In this document: positions 7,733 to 14,900 of the stretch, piece after piece
How positions within the stretch are numbered: position 1 is the stretch's first letter
Layout: each line of letters opens with the position of its first letter
NCBI GenBank assembly: GCA_028224375.1
Contig: JAOIVW010000002.1
Span: forward strand, 1 to 64,000
Reading direction: 5' to 3'
Length of the DNA stretch: 64,000 bases
Source of the DNA: Hellea sp.
GTDB taxonomy: Bacteria; Pseudomonadota; Alphaproteobacteria; Caulobacterales; Maricaulaceae
The notes under the pieces: model-generated
What the model saw: only the letters and a program-made list of their open reading frames with translations
Database searches by the model: none
Told to the model about the DNA's origin: nothing
Translations under genes and position numbers: made by a program

Positions 7733-8641
7733 ATGAAAAAAGTCGCCATTCTTGCCTCTGACAATATGATGCCGGGCCATCCGCAAGAGCGAGAGGATTC
7801 TTTTGAGCGCGAAGAGCAAATGGGCAAGCTTGTCCCGGCTTTTGCAGCCCAAGGCATGGCGCTTGATTTTATTCGGTGGCGAGAGGCCGCGGGCCGTGCG
7901 GATGATTATGACGCCATGTTGCCGCTTTTTGTTTGGGATTATTTCGAAGGCAATGAAGCCGCCTTTACCGCTGAGATGGCTAAGGTTGATGCTAGGACCA
8001 AGCTTTTTAATAATTACAAAACCCTGAAATGGAACGCCGATAAAGCCTATCTTGAAGACCTTGAAGATAAAGGCGCTCCCGTCATTTCCACTCTCACAGT
8101 TGTACGTGTCACGGAAACAAATGTCGCGCGGGCCTTTGAAACCTTAGGAACAGATACGCTCGTCATCAAACCGCAAGTGGGCGGCGGAGCTTGGCGGCAA
8201 GTGCTTTATAAAAAGGGTGACCCCTTTCCAAGTAAAGAGGTTCTCCCGCCCAAAGGCGCGATGATACAAGCTTTTCTGCCGAGCGTCGTTGAGGAAGGCG
8301 AATATTCTTTTCTCTATTTTGGCGGCAAATTTTCACATGGATTAATTAAGCGGCCTAAGAAAGGCGATTACCGTATTCAGTCGCTTTATGGCGGGACTGA
8401 AGAAACCTATGAACCGAGTCCGCAAGAACGCGCCTCAGCCCGTGCGGTATTAAATGCTCTTGATTTCACGCCGCTCTATGCACGCGTGGATTTGCTGCGC
8501 GGGCGTGACGGCAAACTTAAACTTATCGAGCTCGAAATGCTTGAGCCTTATCTTTATCTGGCCCATGCCGATGGCGAGGCGGGCGAGAATAAAGGCGCGC
8601 AGCGACTCGCGCAGGCTTTGGCGAAACGTTTGGCGGAATAA
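7733..8641 (+). CDS. ATP-grasp domain protein (glutathione synthetase-like)
   Basis: This 302-residue protein has ATP-grasp organisation: an N-terminal Rossmann-like part (VAILASDNMMPGHPQERED), a central NYKTLKWNADKAYLEDLEDKG, then TLVIKPQVGGGAW (ATP-binding Lys and glycine loop), IQAFLPSVVEEGEYSFLYF and the Mg-binding KLIELEMLEPYLYL with two Glu. It resembles uncharacterised RimK/glutathione-synthetase-like ligases found singly in many bacteria. The amino-acid or peptide substrate is not evident from context. Start at 7733 has only a weak ribosome-binding site. Confidence 0.8.
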   Translation: MKKVAILASDNMMPGHPQEREDSFEREEQMGKLVPAFAAQGMALDFIRWREAAGRADDYDAMLPLFVWDYFEGNEAAFTAEMAKVDARTKLFNNYKTLKWNADKAYLEDLEDKGAPVISTLTVVRVTETNVARAFETLGTDTLVIKPQVGGGAWRQVLYKKGDPFPSKEVLPPKGAMIQAFLPSVVEEGEYSFLYFGGKFSHGLIKRPKKGDYRIQSLYGGTEETYEPSPQERASARAVLNALDFTPLYARVDLLRGRDGKLKLIELEMLEPYLYLAHADGEAGENKGAQRLAQALAKRLAE

Positions 8642-8732
8642 AGTTTCTGGATGCATTAATGATGTATCAAATGCTGGACGCGGTTTAATTATTATTTGAT
8701 TATGGAATTTAGAAACGTTTAGGAGTGTGATT

Positions 8733-9479
8733 TTGCGGATTTTTATTTTATTCGTTTTTTGTACCATGATAGCGAATGGAACAGCTCATGCAAAAAAACG
8801 CAGTATAGACATCGCCACTAACCCTGAAGGCGTTCAAGCTAGGGTTTACCGCATTGATAAAAATCTGGATGTTAAATATTTAGCAAAATGTAAGACGCCA
8901 TGTACGACAACTTTTCGCGTAAAACAGAAGGGGGCCTATAAGTATTATGTTACCTTCGAAAAGAAGGGATACGTTTCAGAAAGAGATTTACAAATTGATC
9001 TTAATATTGAGACGTTAAATATAGATCAAACTTTAATTCCTGCAGAAATTGCACGCGCACAACGTATAGCTAAAAATGAGGCGGACCGTAAGGCGTCTAA
9101 AGAAAGACAATTAGCAAAAGTCGCGGCTGAAATTGAAAACTGCCGAAAGTTGAGCCGGGAAGACACACGCTTCAACCGAGATATGGAGCCTTGCCGCCGT
9201 CTTCCCGCAACAATGCCGCCGAAGTTTATGATGCAAGATTATAGCGGTTATTGTAATGTTAAGTTTGATATTCTGCCCACAGGGAATACGGCGAATATAA
9301 TTCCGACATGTACAGATTCTTCTTTAGAGCGTCCGACGTTAAAATCTGTTCAAGAATGGATATATATTCCGGCACGAAAAAATGGACAAATAAGCTCTAG
9401 CGTGGGTGTTGAGGCAAAGGTACAGTTTATTATGACTGATGAAAAAGGCTATCGGCTTCCATTTCCTGATACCCCTTAA
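8733..9479 (+). CDS. Secreted protein with PEGA-like and TonB C-terminal-like domains
   Basis: The start is most likely TTG at 8733, seven bases after AGGAG (8721-8725); the in-frame GTG at 8727 is too close to that site. The 248-residue product has a signal peptide (LRIFILFVFCTMIANGTAHA). Next comes a PEGA-like beta domain (IATNPEGVQARVYR, CKTPCTTTFRVKQKGAYKYYVTFEKKGY), an alanine/lysine-rich helix and a C-terminal part like a TonB C-domain (YCNVKFDILPTGNTANII, RPTLKSVQEWIYIPARKNG). TonB-like C-domains contact outer-membrane receptors, but no transmembrane anchor and no ExbBD genes are here, so its role is open. Confidence 0.65.
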   Translation: MRIFILFVFCTMIANGTAHAKKRSIDIATNPEGVQARVYRIDKNLDVKYLAKCKTPCTTTFRVKQKGAYKYYVTFEKKGYVSERDLQIDLNIETLNIDQTLIPAEIARAQRIAKNEADRKASKERQLAKVAAEIENCRKLSREDTRFNRDMEPCRRLPATMPPKFMMQDYSGYCNVKFDILPTGNTANIIPTCTDSSLERPTLKSVQEWIYIPARKNGQISSSVGVEAKVQFIMTDEKGYRLPFPDTP

Positions 9480-9538
9480 AGAGCCTCAAGTTTTTATCAC
9501 GAAACCTTGTGTTATTTTCACTTCACATCCGCCAAGAG

Positions 9539-9553
9539 TTAACTAAGGCTTAA
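9539..9553. promoter_or_regulatory. Putative CtrA box upstream of the desaturase gene
   Basis: TTAA (9539-9542), seven bases, TTAA (9550-9553) matches the CtrA consensus core. It is 57 bases before the desaturase ATG, in a 130-bp intergenic region. Chance matches are possible. Confidence 0.4.
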
Positions 9554-9609
9554 GGCAAATCAGGACAATCTTGTCCCTTGAATTAATGGTCTTTACCAAA
9601 AGGTATTTC

Positions 9610-10626
9610 ATGACTCTCCCTAACCCGGCTGCGACGGCAAAAACATGGTTTGCGCGGCTTGCGCCTTACCGTAAATCCGAGGATTGGCGCGCCGTTTACG
9701 AAGTCCTTGTAACCTTGGTTCCGTTTCTAATCCTTTGGGCTGGTATGTGGGCCTTAATCGCCAAAGGCCAATATTGGGCTTTGCTAGGGGTTATTCCTGC
9801 GGGCGGTCTTATCGTGCGTCTTTTCATCGTTCAGCATGATTGCGGGCATGGCTCTATGTTTTCTTCTAAAAAAGCGAATGATTGGGTTGGCCGTTTTATC
9901 GGTATTCTCACGCTCACGCCTTATGATCACTGGCGCAGAGGCCATGCGCTGCATCATGCCAGTTCAGGCAATCTTGATCGCCGCGGTGTGGGCGATGATA
10001 TTATTACGTTGACGGTGGATGAATATGCGGCTCTGTCTAAATGGGGTAAATTAAAATACCGTATGTATCGTCATCCTGTCGTCATGTTCGGCGTCGGGCC
10101 AGCTTATGTCTTTATTCTTGCGCAGCGCCTGCCAATTGGCGCGATGAAACGCAAAATGCCTTGGATTTCAACCCTGACAACAAATGCAGGTGTCGCGTTA
10201 TTATATGGTCTCTTGATTTGGGGCATAGGCCTGAAAGCCTTTCTGCTCATCCAAGTGCCTGTCATTATTATCGGCGCGTCGATAGGGGTCTGGATGTTTT
10301 ATGTTCAGCACCAATTTGATGAGACCCATTGGTCTCGCACCGATGACTGGGACCGCGAATCCGCTGCGCTCCATGGCAGCTCTTATTATGACCTGCCTAA
10401 GCCGCTTATGTGGATGACAGGCAATATCGGCGTGCATCACGTGCATCACCTCTCCAGCCGTATTCCGTTTTATCAATTACCGCGCATCTTAAAGGCCCAT
10501 CCTGAACTAAAAACAGTCGGACGCCTGACATTATGGGAAAGTTTCAAATGTGTACGGCTCGCCCTCTGGTGTGAAACACGGCAAAAAATGGTCTCATTTC
10601 GAAAGCGGGGCCTCGCGGCTACTTAG
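9610..10626 (+). CDS. Membrane fatty acid desaturase
   Basis: The ATG at 9610 is chosen because AAAAGG lies six bases before it; earlier in-frame starts lack this. The 338-residue product has the three histidine boxes of di-iron membrane desaturases: HDCGH (VQHDCGHGSMF), HALHH (RRGHALHHASSGN) and HHVHH (GVHHVHHLSSRIP). Four hydrophobic segments are arranged around them. It probably introduces a double bond into membrane acyl chains at the cytoplasmic membrane; regiospecificity cannot be read from the sequence. Its 3' end overlaps the convergent flavoprotein gene by 33 bases, and a CtrA-like box precedes it. Confidence 0.92.
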   Translation: MTLPNPAATAKTWFARLAPYRKSEDWRAVYEVLVTLVPFLILWAGMWALIAKGQYWALLGVIPAGGLIVRLFIVQHDCGHGSMFSSKKANDWVGRFIGILTLTPYDHWRRGHALHHASSGNLDRRGVGDDIITLTVDEYAALSKWGKLKYRMYRHPVVMFGVGPAYVFILAQRLPIGAMKRKMPWISTLTTNAGVALLYGLLIWGIGLKAFLLIQVPVIIIGASIGVWMFYVQHQFDETHWSRTDDWDRESAALHGSSYYDLPKPLMWMTGNIGVHHVHHLSSRIPFYQLPRILKAHPELKTVGRLTLWESFKCVRLALWCETRQKMVSFRKRGLAAT

Positions 10627-11553
10627 CTTCGCCAAACGCCCCGTCACTTCGCCAAATTCCTTGAGCGTTTCGTCAAAGATTTGTTTCACGGGTTTGACCT
10701 CTGTAATGCGGCCCGCGACTTGGCCTGTTAAGGCAATGCCCGCTTCTAGGTTGCCTCCAAAGTAGACATCCTGCGTGCCCGCAAATTCACCAAAGATATT
10801 CTCGATTCCCTCTTTTTGTAGGCGTGTTGTTCGGTCCGTGCGAAGCGCCCGCAAAGCAGGGCCGGGGCCTGAGCGATTGAGGAAAACGGTGTCCGTCGAA
10901 TCGGCGTCAATAATGGCCTCTTTCCAATTATTGTGAACGGGGCTTTCAGCCGCGCTTAATATCCGCGTGCCCATTAAAATGCCCTCCGCGCCAAGGGCGA
11001 AGGCGGCGGCCATGCTTCGGCCATCGGTAATGCCGCCGGCCGCGACAACGGGCACGTCCACGGCTTCGCAGACTTGCGGGATAAGAACCATGCTGGCCAC
11101 ATCTTGTGGATTTTTAAAGCCGCCGCCTTCACCGCCTTCAACTATAAGTCCGTCAACCCCCGCCTCAATCGCGCGCAATGCGCCCTTAAGGCTTGGCACG
11201 ACATGAAATACGGTTAGTCCAGCCTCTTTTAGCAAAGCCGTATATTTCTTTGGATCGCCGGCTGAGGTGGTGACAAATTTCACGCCTTGATTGATGATAA
11301 AATCGATAATTTTAGGATCGCGAACAAAGGCTTGGGCAACATTCACGCCAAAGGGCTTATCGGTGAGGTCGTGCATTTTGAGGATTTCCTCGCGCACGGC
11401 GCCCAATTCTCCTGAGCTGGTTTCAATAATCCCCATGCCGCCGGCATTACACACCGCAGAGGTAAGCTGCGAGCGGGCAATCCACCCCATAGCGGCTTGA
11501 ATAATGGGTTTCTCAATCCCGAGCATATCGGTAATGCGGGTGCGAATGGCCAT
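10594..11553 (-). CDS. Nitronate monooxygenase / 2-nitropropane dioxygenase-like flavoprotein
   Basis: The ATG at 11553 follows AGGAG with a six-base spacer. The 319-residue TIM barrel has GIEKPIIQAAMGWIARSQLT, GGMGIIETSSGELG, the central LIVEGGEGGGF, then VVAAGGITDGRSMAAAFALGAEGILMGTR, the FMN phosphate-binding region. This family oxidises nitronates or acts as NAD(P)H:quinone reductase, and similar proteins are fused to enoyl-ACP reduction (FabK). Without biochemical data the general label is safest. The C-terminal 10 codons overlap the end of the convergent desaturase gene. Confidence 0.88.
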   Translation of the reverse strand: MAIRTRITDMLGIEKPIIQAAMGWIARSQLTSAVCNAGGMGIIETSSGELGAVREEILKMHDLTDKPFGVNVAQAFVRDPKIIDFIINQGVKFVTTSAGDPKKYTALLKEAGLTVFHVVPSLKGALRAIEAGVDGLIVEGGEGGGFKNPQDVASMVLIPQVCEAVDVPVVAAGGITDGRSMAAAFALGAEGILMGTRILSAAESPVHNNWKEAIIDADSTDTVFLNRSGPGPALRALRTDRTTRLQKEGIENIFGEFAGTQDVYFGGNLEAGIALTGQVAGRITEVKPVKQIFDETLKEFGEVTGRLAKLSSREAPLSK

Positions 11554-11666
11554 GAAGAGCTCCTGTTTTGATTTGGCGGTGCCCAAAAGAACACGATAAG
11601 GTTTCGTGTTTTTTGCGGCCCATGTCTACGCTTTACTTCGTAAAACGCTTCAAGTGAATTTTAGGA

Positions 11667-11709
11667 TTGATTTCCTAGTATGTTCTTGCTATGTTCTCAT
11701 TTCAGAACA
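11667..11709 (+). promoter_or_regulatory. Promoter with LexA (SOS) box over the -10 element
   Basis: TTGATT (11667-11672) and TATGTT (11690-11695) are spaced by 17 bases. GTTC-TTGCTAT-GTTC (11682-11696), the alphaproteobacterial LexA consensus GTTC-N7-GTTC, covers the -10. A further perfect dyad, TGTTCT-N6-AGAACA, spans 11692-11709. The start codon served is at 11727, behind AAGGAG. Confidence 0.65.
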
Positions 11710-11726
11710 CACGCAAGGAGACCGTT

Positions 11727-11948
11727 ATGGCACGTGCTGCTAAGAAATTTTTGAACGTAAAATACACAGATCGAGAGATGGCTAAGCGCCTTGGGGCGAA
11801 GTGGGATCCTTCGGTTCAGCGGTGGTATTGCCCTGCGGGATCGCCGCTTGCGACAATCTTTAAATGGCGCGCTGAAGCTGTTGAGACAAAATCTGCGGTA
11901 AAACACGTTGCGCAGAATGAAAATTTTGAGTTTGATTTGGCGGGTTAA
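11727..11948 (+). CDS. DUF5710-like small protein, putative SOS gene
   Basis: The 73-residue product starts MARAAKKFLNVKYTDREM, behind AAGGAG. The segment from residue 8 to about 40 (LNVKYTDREMAKRLGAKWDP then VQRWYCPAGSPL) is the short DUF5710 motif, found alone or at the ends of DNA primase, antirestriction and helicase-like proteins and often linked with DNA transactions. The rest is a charged tail ending FEFDLAG. The 11667-11709 promoter carries a LexA box over its -10, so induction after DNA damage is predicted. Molecular function is unknown. Confidence 0.75.
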   Translation: MARAAKKFLNVKYTDREMAKRLGAKWDPSVQRWYCPAGSPLATIFKWRAEAVETKSAVKHVAQNENFEFDLAG

Positions 11949-12090
11949 TGTGATTGGCTAAGAATATGCGTCTTGCTTATTTGGCCGAATTTTAACTATC
12001 TTCACTACGACTCTTTTAAAGCCTTACTTATACTAATTCTTGCAGGAATTTTGGGTGTAATTTTTACATCTGAATTTTTTGGTCAGAATT

Positions 12091-13569
12091 ATGTCAATAT
12101 TTAAAAACTTTGTATCGTCTGAAGACGGTAATTTTGCCATTATGTTTGCTGCAGGGGCCGCAATTGTAGCTTTTGGTATGGCGGCGGCTGTTGATATTGG
12201 AGGCATGTCACAAGCCCGTGAAAATTTTCAAAATAGCATAGACAGTGCTACTTTAGCGGCTGTTATTGAGGTGGAGATGAGTAACCCTCACCCAAATGCT
12301 GATGAGGAAAGCCGTAAAAACCGATATAGAGAGATTGTCTTAGCGTCATTATCAGCCAATGGTATTGATATAACAGGTATGAGACCTGATGTAGACATAA
12401 GCGGCGGCGCCTTAACTATCGACGCTAAAGTGCCTTATAATTTTAAATTCGGGGGCGTTATAAATAAATCATCAACAGACATTCATGTACTGTCTAAAGT
12501 AGCTTTGCCGTCCAGTACTGGACCATTGGAAATTGTACTCGTCTTGGACAACACAGAGTCCATGACATTGGATGGAAAGCTATCGGCCCTTCGCCATGGT
12601 GCTAATGATTTTATTGATGCGATTGAGGAAGGCGGCAGCGGCTCTAAAATCGCTCTTGTCCCTTTTGCAAAATATGTTGATGTCGGCACAGATAAGCGCG
12701 GTGAGCCATGGCTAGAGATTCCCCCTGAATACGATGTAGATAGAACCTATCAACAAGCAACACATACTGGCGGGACATGTGAAATCGTGTCAGATACGCG
12801 CTTTCTTGACGGCTTTTTACAAGACTATGACAGAGAAGTCTGCACCGGCCAGACGACCACTTATGAAGAACAGTTTTCTGTGGTGCAGAACCGCTGGTAT
12901 GGCTGTGTAGGTGTGCGCTCGGATGGACTGCACATGACCGACGGGCCCTATACATCTACGGCGACCCGCATTCAGGGTGTATTAGATCGTCAGGCCAAAG
13001 AAGAAACGGGATTGACGTATGACGTTCGAACTTATTGTCCTCGTAAGATTACTCCATTGACGGATGATTATAATGAATTGCGGGACGAGATCGTCCGCTT
13101 ATACGGAACGAATAAAACCTATATTCCAATGGGCCTAAATTGGGGCCGCCGTATATTATCGCCTGAAGCACCGTTCTCGGAAGCCGATACCGTCAGTCCA
13201 AAAAAACAAATTATGGTTTTGATGACGGATGGTAATAACACGGCATCCCTTAATACATCCCCAGAGGCCCAAGCGAAATATGAAGCGCCGCCCTATATAC
13301 AAGAATTTACAGTTGAAGAGCAGGAAGCAGGCCGCGTAGCTGTTCAAGCAAATGCTGATACTGCAACGCTGTGCGAGACAATAAAAAACGATGGCACAGA
13401 ATTATATACAATTGCCTTCCGTGTCACAGACCCAATGACACTCAGCTTGCTCCAAAATTGCGCATCCGCTGGACGGTATTATTTTAACGCAGAGTCCAAT
13501 GATGAGCTTGTAGAAACATTTGCCAGCATTTCTGACGATTTGGGCGGAGAAATCCGGATAGTTAGATAA
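12091..13569 (+). CDS. TadG-like pilus-assembly protein with von Willebrand A domain
   Basis: This 492-residue protein starts MSIFKNFVSSEDGNFAIMFA, a class of N-terminal hydrophobic helix (about 16-40) typical of TadE/TadG pseudopilins. The Tad/putative Flp domain reads AAAVDIGGMSQARENFQNSIDSATLAA. A vWA domain starts near residue 145 (IVLVLDNTESM, a MIDAS motif of the DxTxS kind) and ends near the C-terminus. Between them lies a cysteine-containing insertion with several Cys residues that could form disulfides. TadG proteins help Flp-pilus assembly and adhesion. No other tad gene is in the window, so this is an isolated copy. Confidence 0.85.
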   Translation: MSIFKNFVSSEDGNFAIMFAAGAAIVAFGMAAAVDIGGMSQARENFQNSIDSATLAAVIEVEMSNPHPNADEESRKNRYREIVLASLSANGIDITGMRPDVDISGGALTIDAKVPYNFKFGGVINKSSTDIHVLSKVALPSSTGPLEIVLVLDNTESMTLDGKLSALRHGANDFIDAIEEGGSGSKIALVPFAKYVDVGTDKRGEPWLEIPPEYDVDRTYQQATHTGGTCEIVSDTRFLDGFLQDYDREVCTGQTTTYEEQFSVVQNRWYGCVGVRSDGLHMTDGPYTSTATRIQGVLDRQAKEETGLTYDVRTYCPRKITPLTDDYNELRDEIVRLYGTNKTYIPMGLNWGRRILSPEAPFSEADTVSPKKQIMVLMTDGNNTASLNTSPEAQAKYEAPPYIQEFTVEEQEAGRVAVQANADTATLCETIKNDGTELYTIAFRVTDPMTLSLLQNCASAGRYYFNAESNDELVETFASISDDLGGEIRIVR

Positions 13570-13579
13570 GGGTCAAGCT

Positions 13580-14269
13580 TTAGTCTTCAGGCCGCATTGT
13601 TTTAGGCCGAAATTTACATAGGTCTCTTATCGCGCAATTATAGCATTTAGGTTTTCGTGCAATACAAGTGTAGCGGCCATGCAGGATGAGCCAATGGTGG
13701 GCATGATCCATAAATTCATCAGCCGTCACACGTAAGAGGTTAAGCTCAACTTCGACAGGGTCTTTACCCGGCGCCATACCTGTGCGGTTTGCGACGCGAA
13801 ATATATGGGTATCAACGGCCATAGTCGGTTGCCCAAAATAATCATTTAAGACAACATTGGCGGTTTTACGCCCGACGCCTGGGAGCTTAACAAGATCCTC
13901 ACGATTATCAGGAACTTCTGACCCGAAATCATCAATCAGCATCTGCGAGAGTTTAATAACGTTTTTGGCTTTATTTTTGTAAAGCCCGATTGTCTTGATG
14001 TGATTGCGCACTACGTCCTCGCCGAGGGCGACCATTTTTTCCGGCGTATCGGCTTTAGCGAATAATGACTTTGTCGCTTTATTCACCCCGACATCCGTGG
14101 ATTGCGCAGACAAGGCAACCGCAACGACGAGCGTATAGACATTTGTATAGTCAAGTTCTGTACGCGGGGCGGGGTCTAGTTTTTGTAGGTGCCGATAAAT
14201 ATCACTGATTTGAGCGCGGTTAAGCTTGGGCCGCGGCAAGTTTTTATAAAGCTTTTCTTTAGCCGCCAT
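13580..14269 (-). CDS. nth: Endonuclease III
   Basis: The 229-residue product (start MAAKEKLYKNL at 14269) is a HhH-GPD DNA glycosylase/AP lyase. It shows ALSAQSTDVGVNKAT, the helix-hairpin-helix LVKLPGVGRKTANVVL with the catalytic Lys after it, the catalytic Asp in MAVDTHIFRVANR, and the terminal iron-sulfur loop C-x6-C-x2-C-x5-C (CIARKPKCYNCAIRDLC). It removes oxidised pyrimidines in base-excision repair. The start lies 4 bases past the stop of the FMN reductase gene, so the two are probably cotranscribed. Confidence 0.95.
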   Translation of the reverse strand: MAAKEKLYKNLPRPKLNRAQISDIYRHLQKLDPAPRTELDYTNVYTLVVAVALSAQSTDVGVNKATKSLFAKADTPEKMVALGEDVVRNHIKTIGLYKNKAKNVIKLSQMLIDDFGSEVPDNREDLVKLPGVGRKTANVVLNDYFGQPTMAVDTHIFRVANRTGMAPGKDPVEVELNLLRVTADEFMDHAHHWLILHGRYTCIARKPKCYNCAIRDLCKFRPKTMRPED

Positions 14270-14273
14270 AAAT

Positions 14274-14822
14274 TTAGCGATGTAGCGCAATTCGTTTAAG
14301 CATAATGTCGCGCATATCATCCGCGTGAGAGCTGGTCGGTTCAGCTATTAAATCCCCGCGCTCATTAAAAGCTTTGGAGGCATTACCGCATCCGACTTGT
14401 TGATGCAGCACATGGCCGCCAAGGCGGTTGAAGATAAATTGCATTTGCCGCATGCACATGATCCCGCTCATGGGGCCGGGCGTAGCTGAAGCGAGTCCCC
14501 AAATTGCGTTTTTAATATAATCGGTGCTGACGGTACTGGTCCAGTCGATTGTGTTCTTGAGCAAAGGCGGTAGGCAGCCATTATATTCAGGTGACACAAC
14601 AACAATACCGTCAAATCCGCTTAATCGCTTGATCAGTTTTTTAACAGTTGGCGGCGTTTTTAAATCGCCATGATAAATTGGCATCTCATATTTGCCCAAA
14701 TCAATAGAGCTGGTTTTTGCCCCCGCTGCTTTAAACCGCTTAATAAGAGCCTTTTCGAGCTTTCTATTAATAGACCCTTCTCTTAAAGAGGCACAGATAA
14801 AGGCAATTTTTGGAGCAGTCAT
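14274..14822 (-). CDS. NADPH-dependent FMN reductase family protein
   Basis: This 182-residue flavodoxin-like protein starts APKIAFICASLREGSINRKL (phosphate-binding loop for FMN) and contains GIVVVSPEYNGCLPPLLKNTIDW, the family's SPEYN motif. The next part, PGPMSGIMCMRQMQFIFNRL, matches the second flavin-binding stretch. It would reduce quinones, azo compounds or chromate using NAD(P)H; the physiological substrate is not known. It stands immediately upstream of nth. Confidence 0.88.
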   Translation of the reverse strand: MTAPKIAFICASLREGSINRKLEKALIKRFKAAGAKTSSIDLGKYEMPIYHGDLKTPPTVKKLIKRLSGFDGIVVVSPEYNGCLPPLLKNTIDWTSTVSTDYIKNAIWGLASATPGPMSGIMCMRQMQFIFNRLGGHVLHQQVGCGNASKAFNERGDLIAEPTSSHADDMRDIMLKRIALHR

Positions 14823-14900
14823 GAAAAATCCTATGGGATGTGTTTGAAGGCGTTATAGATATTATACGCGGGGTATCAAGTTTTGGCTTGGAGGGGCGGA

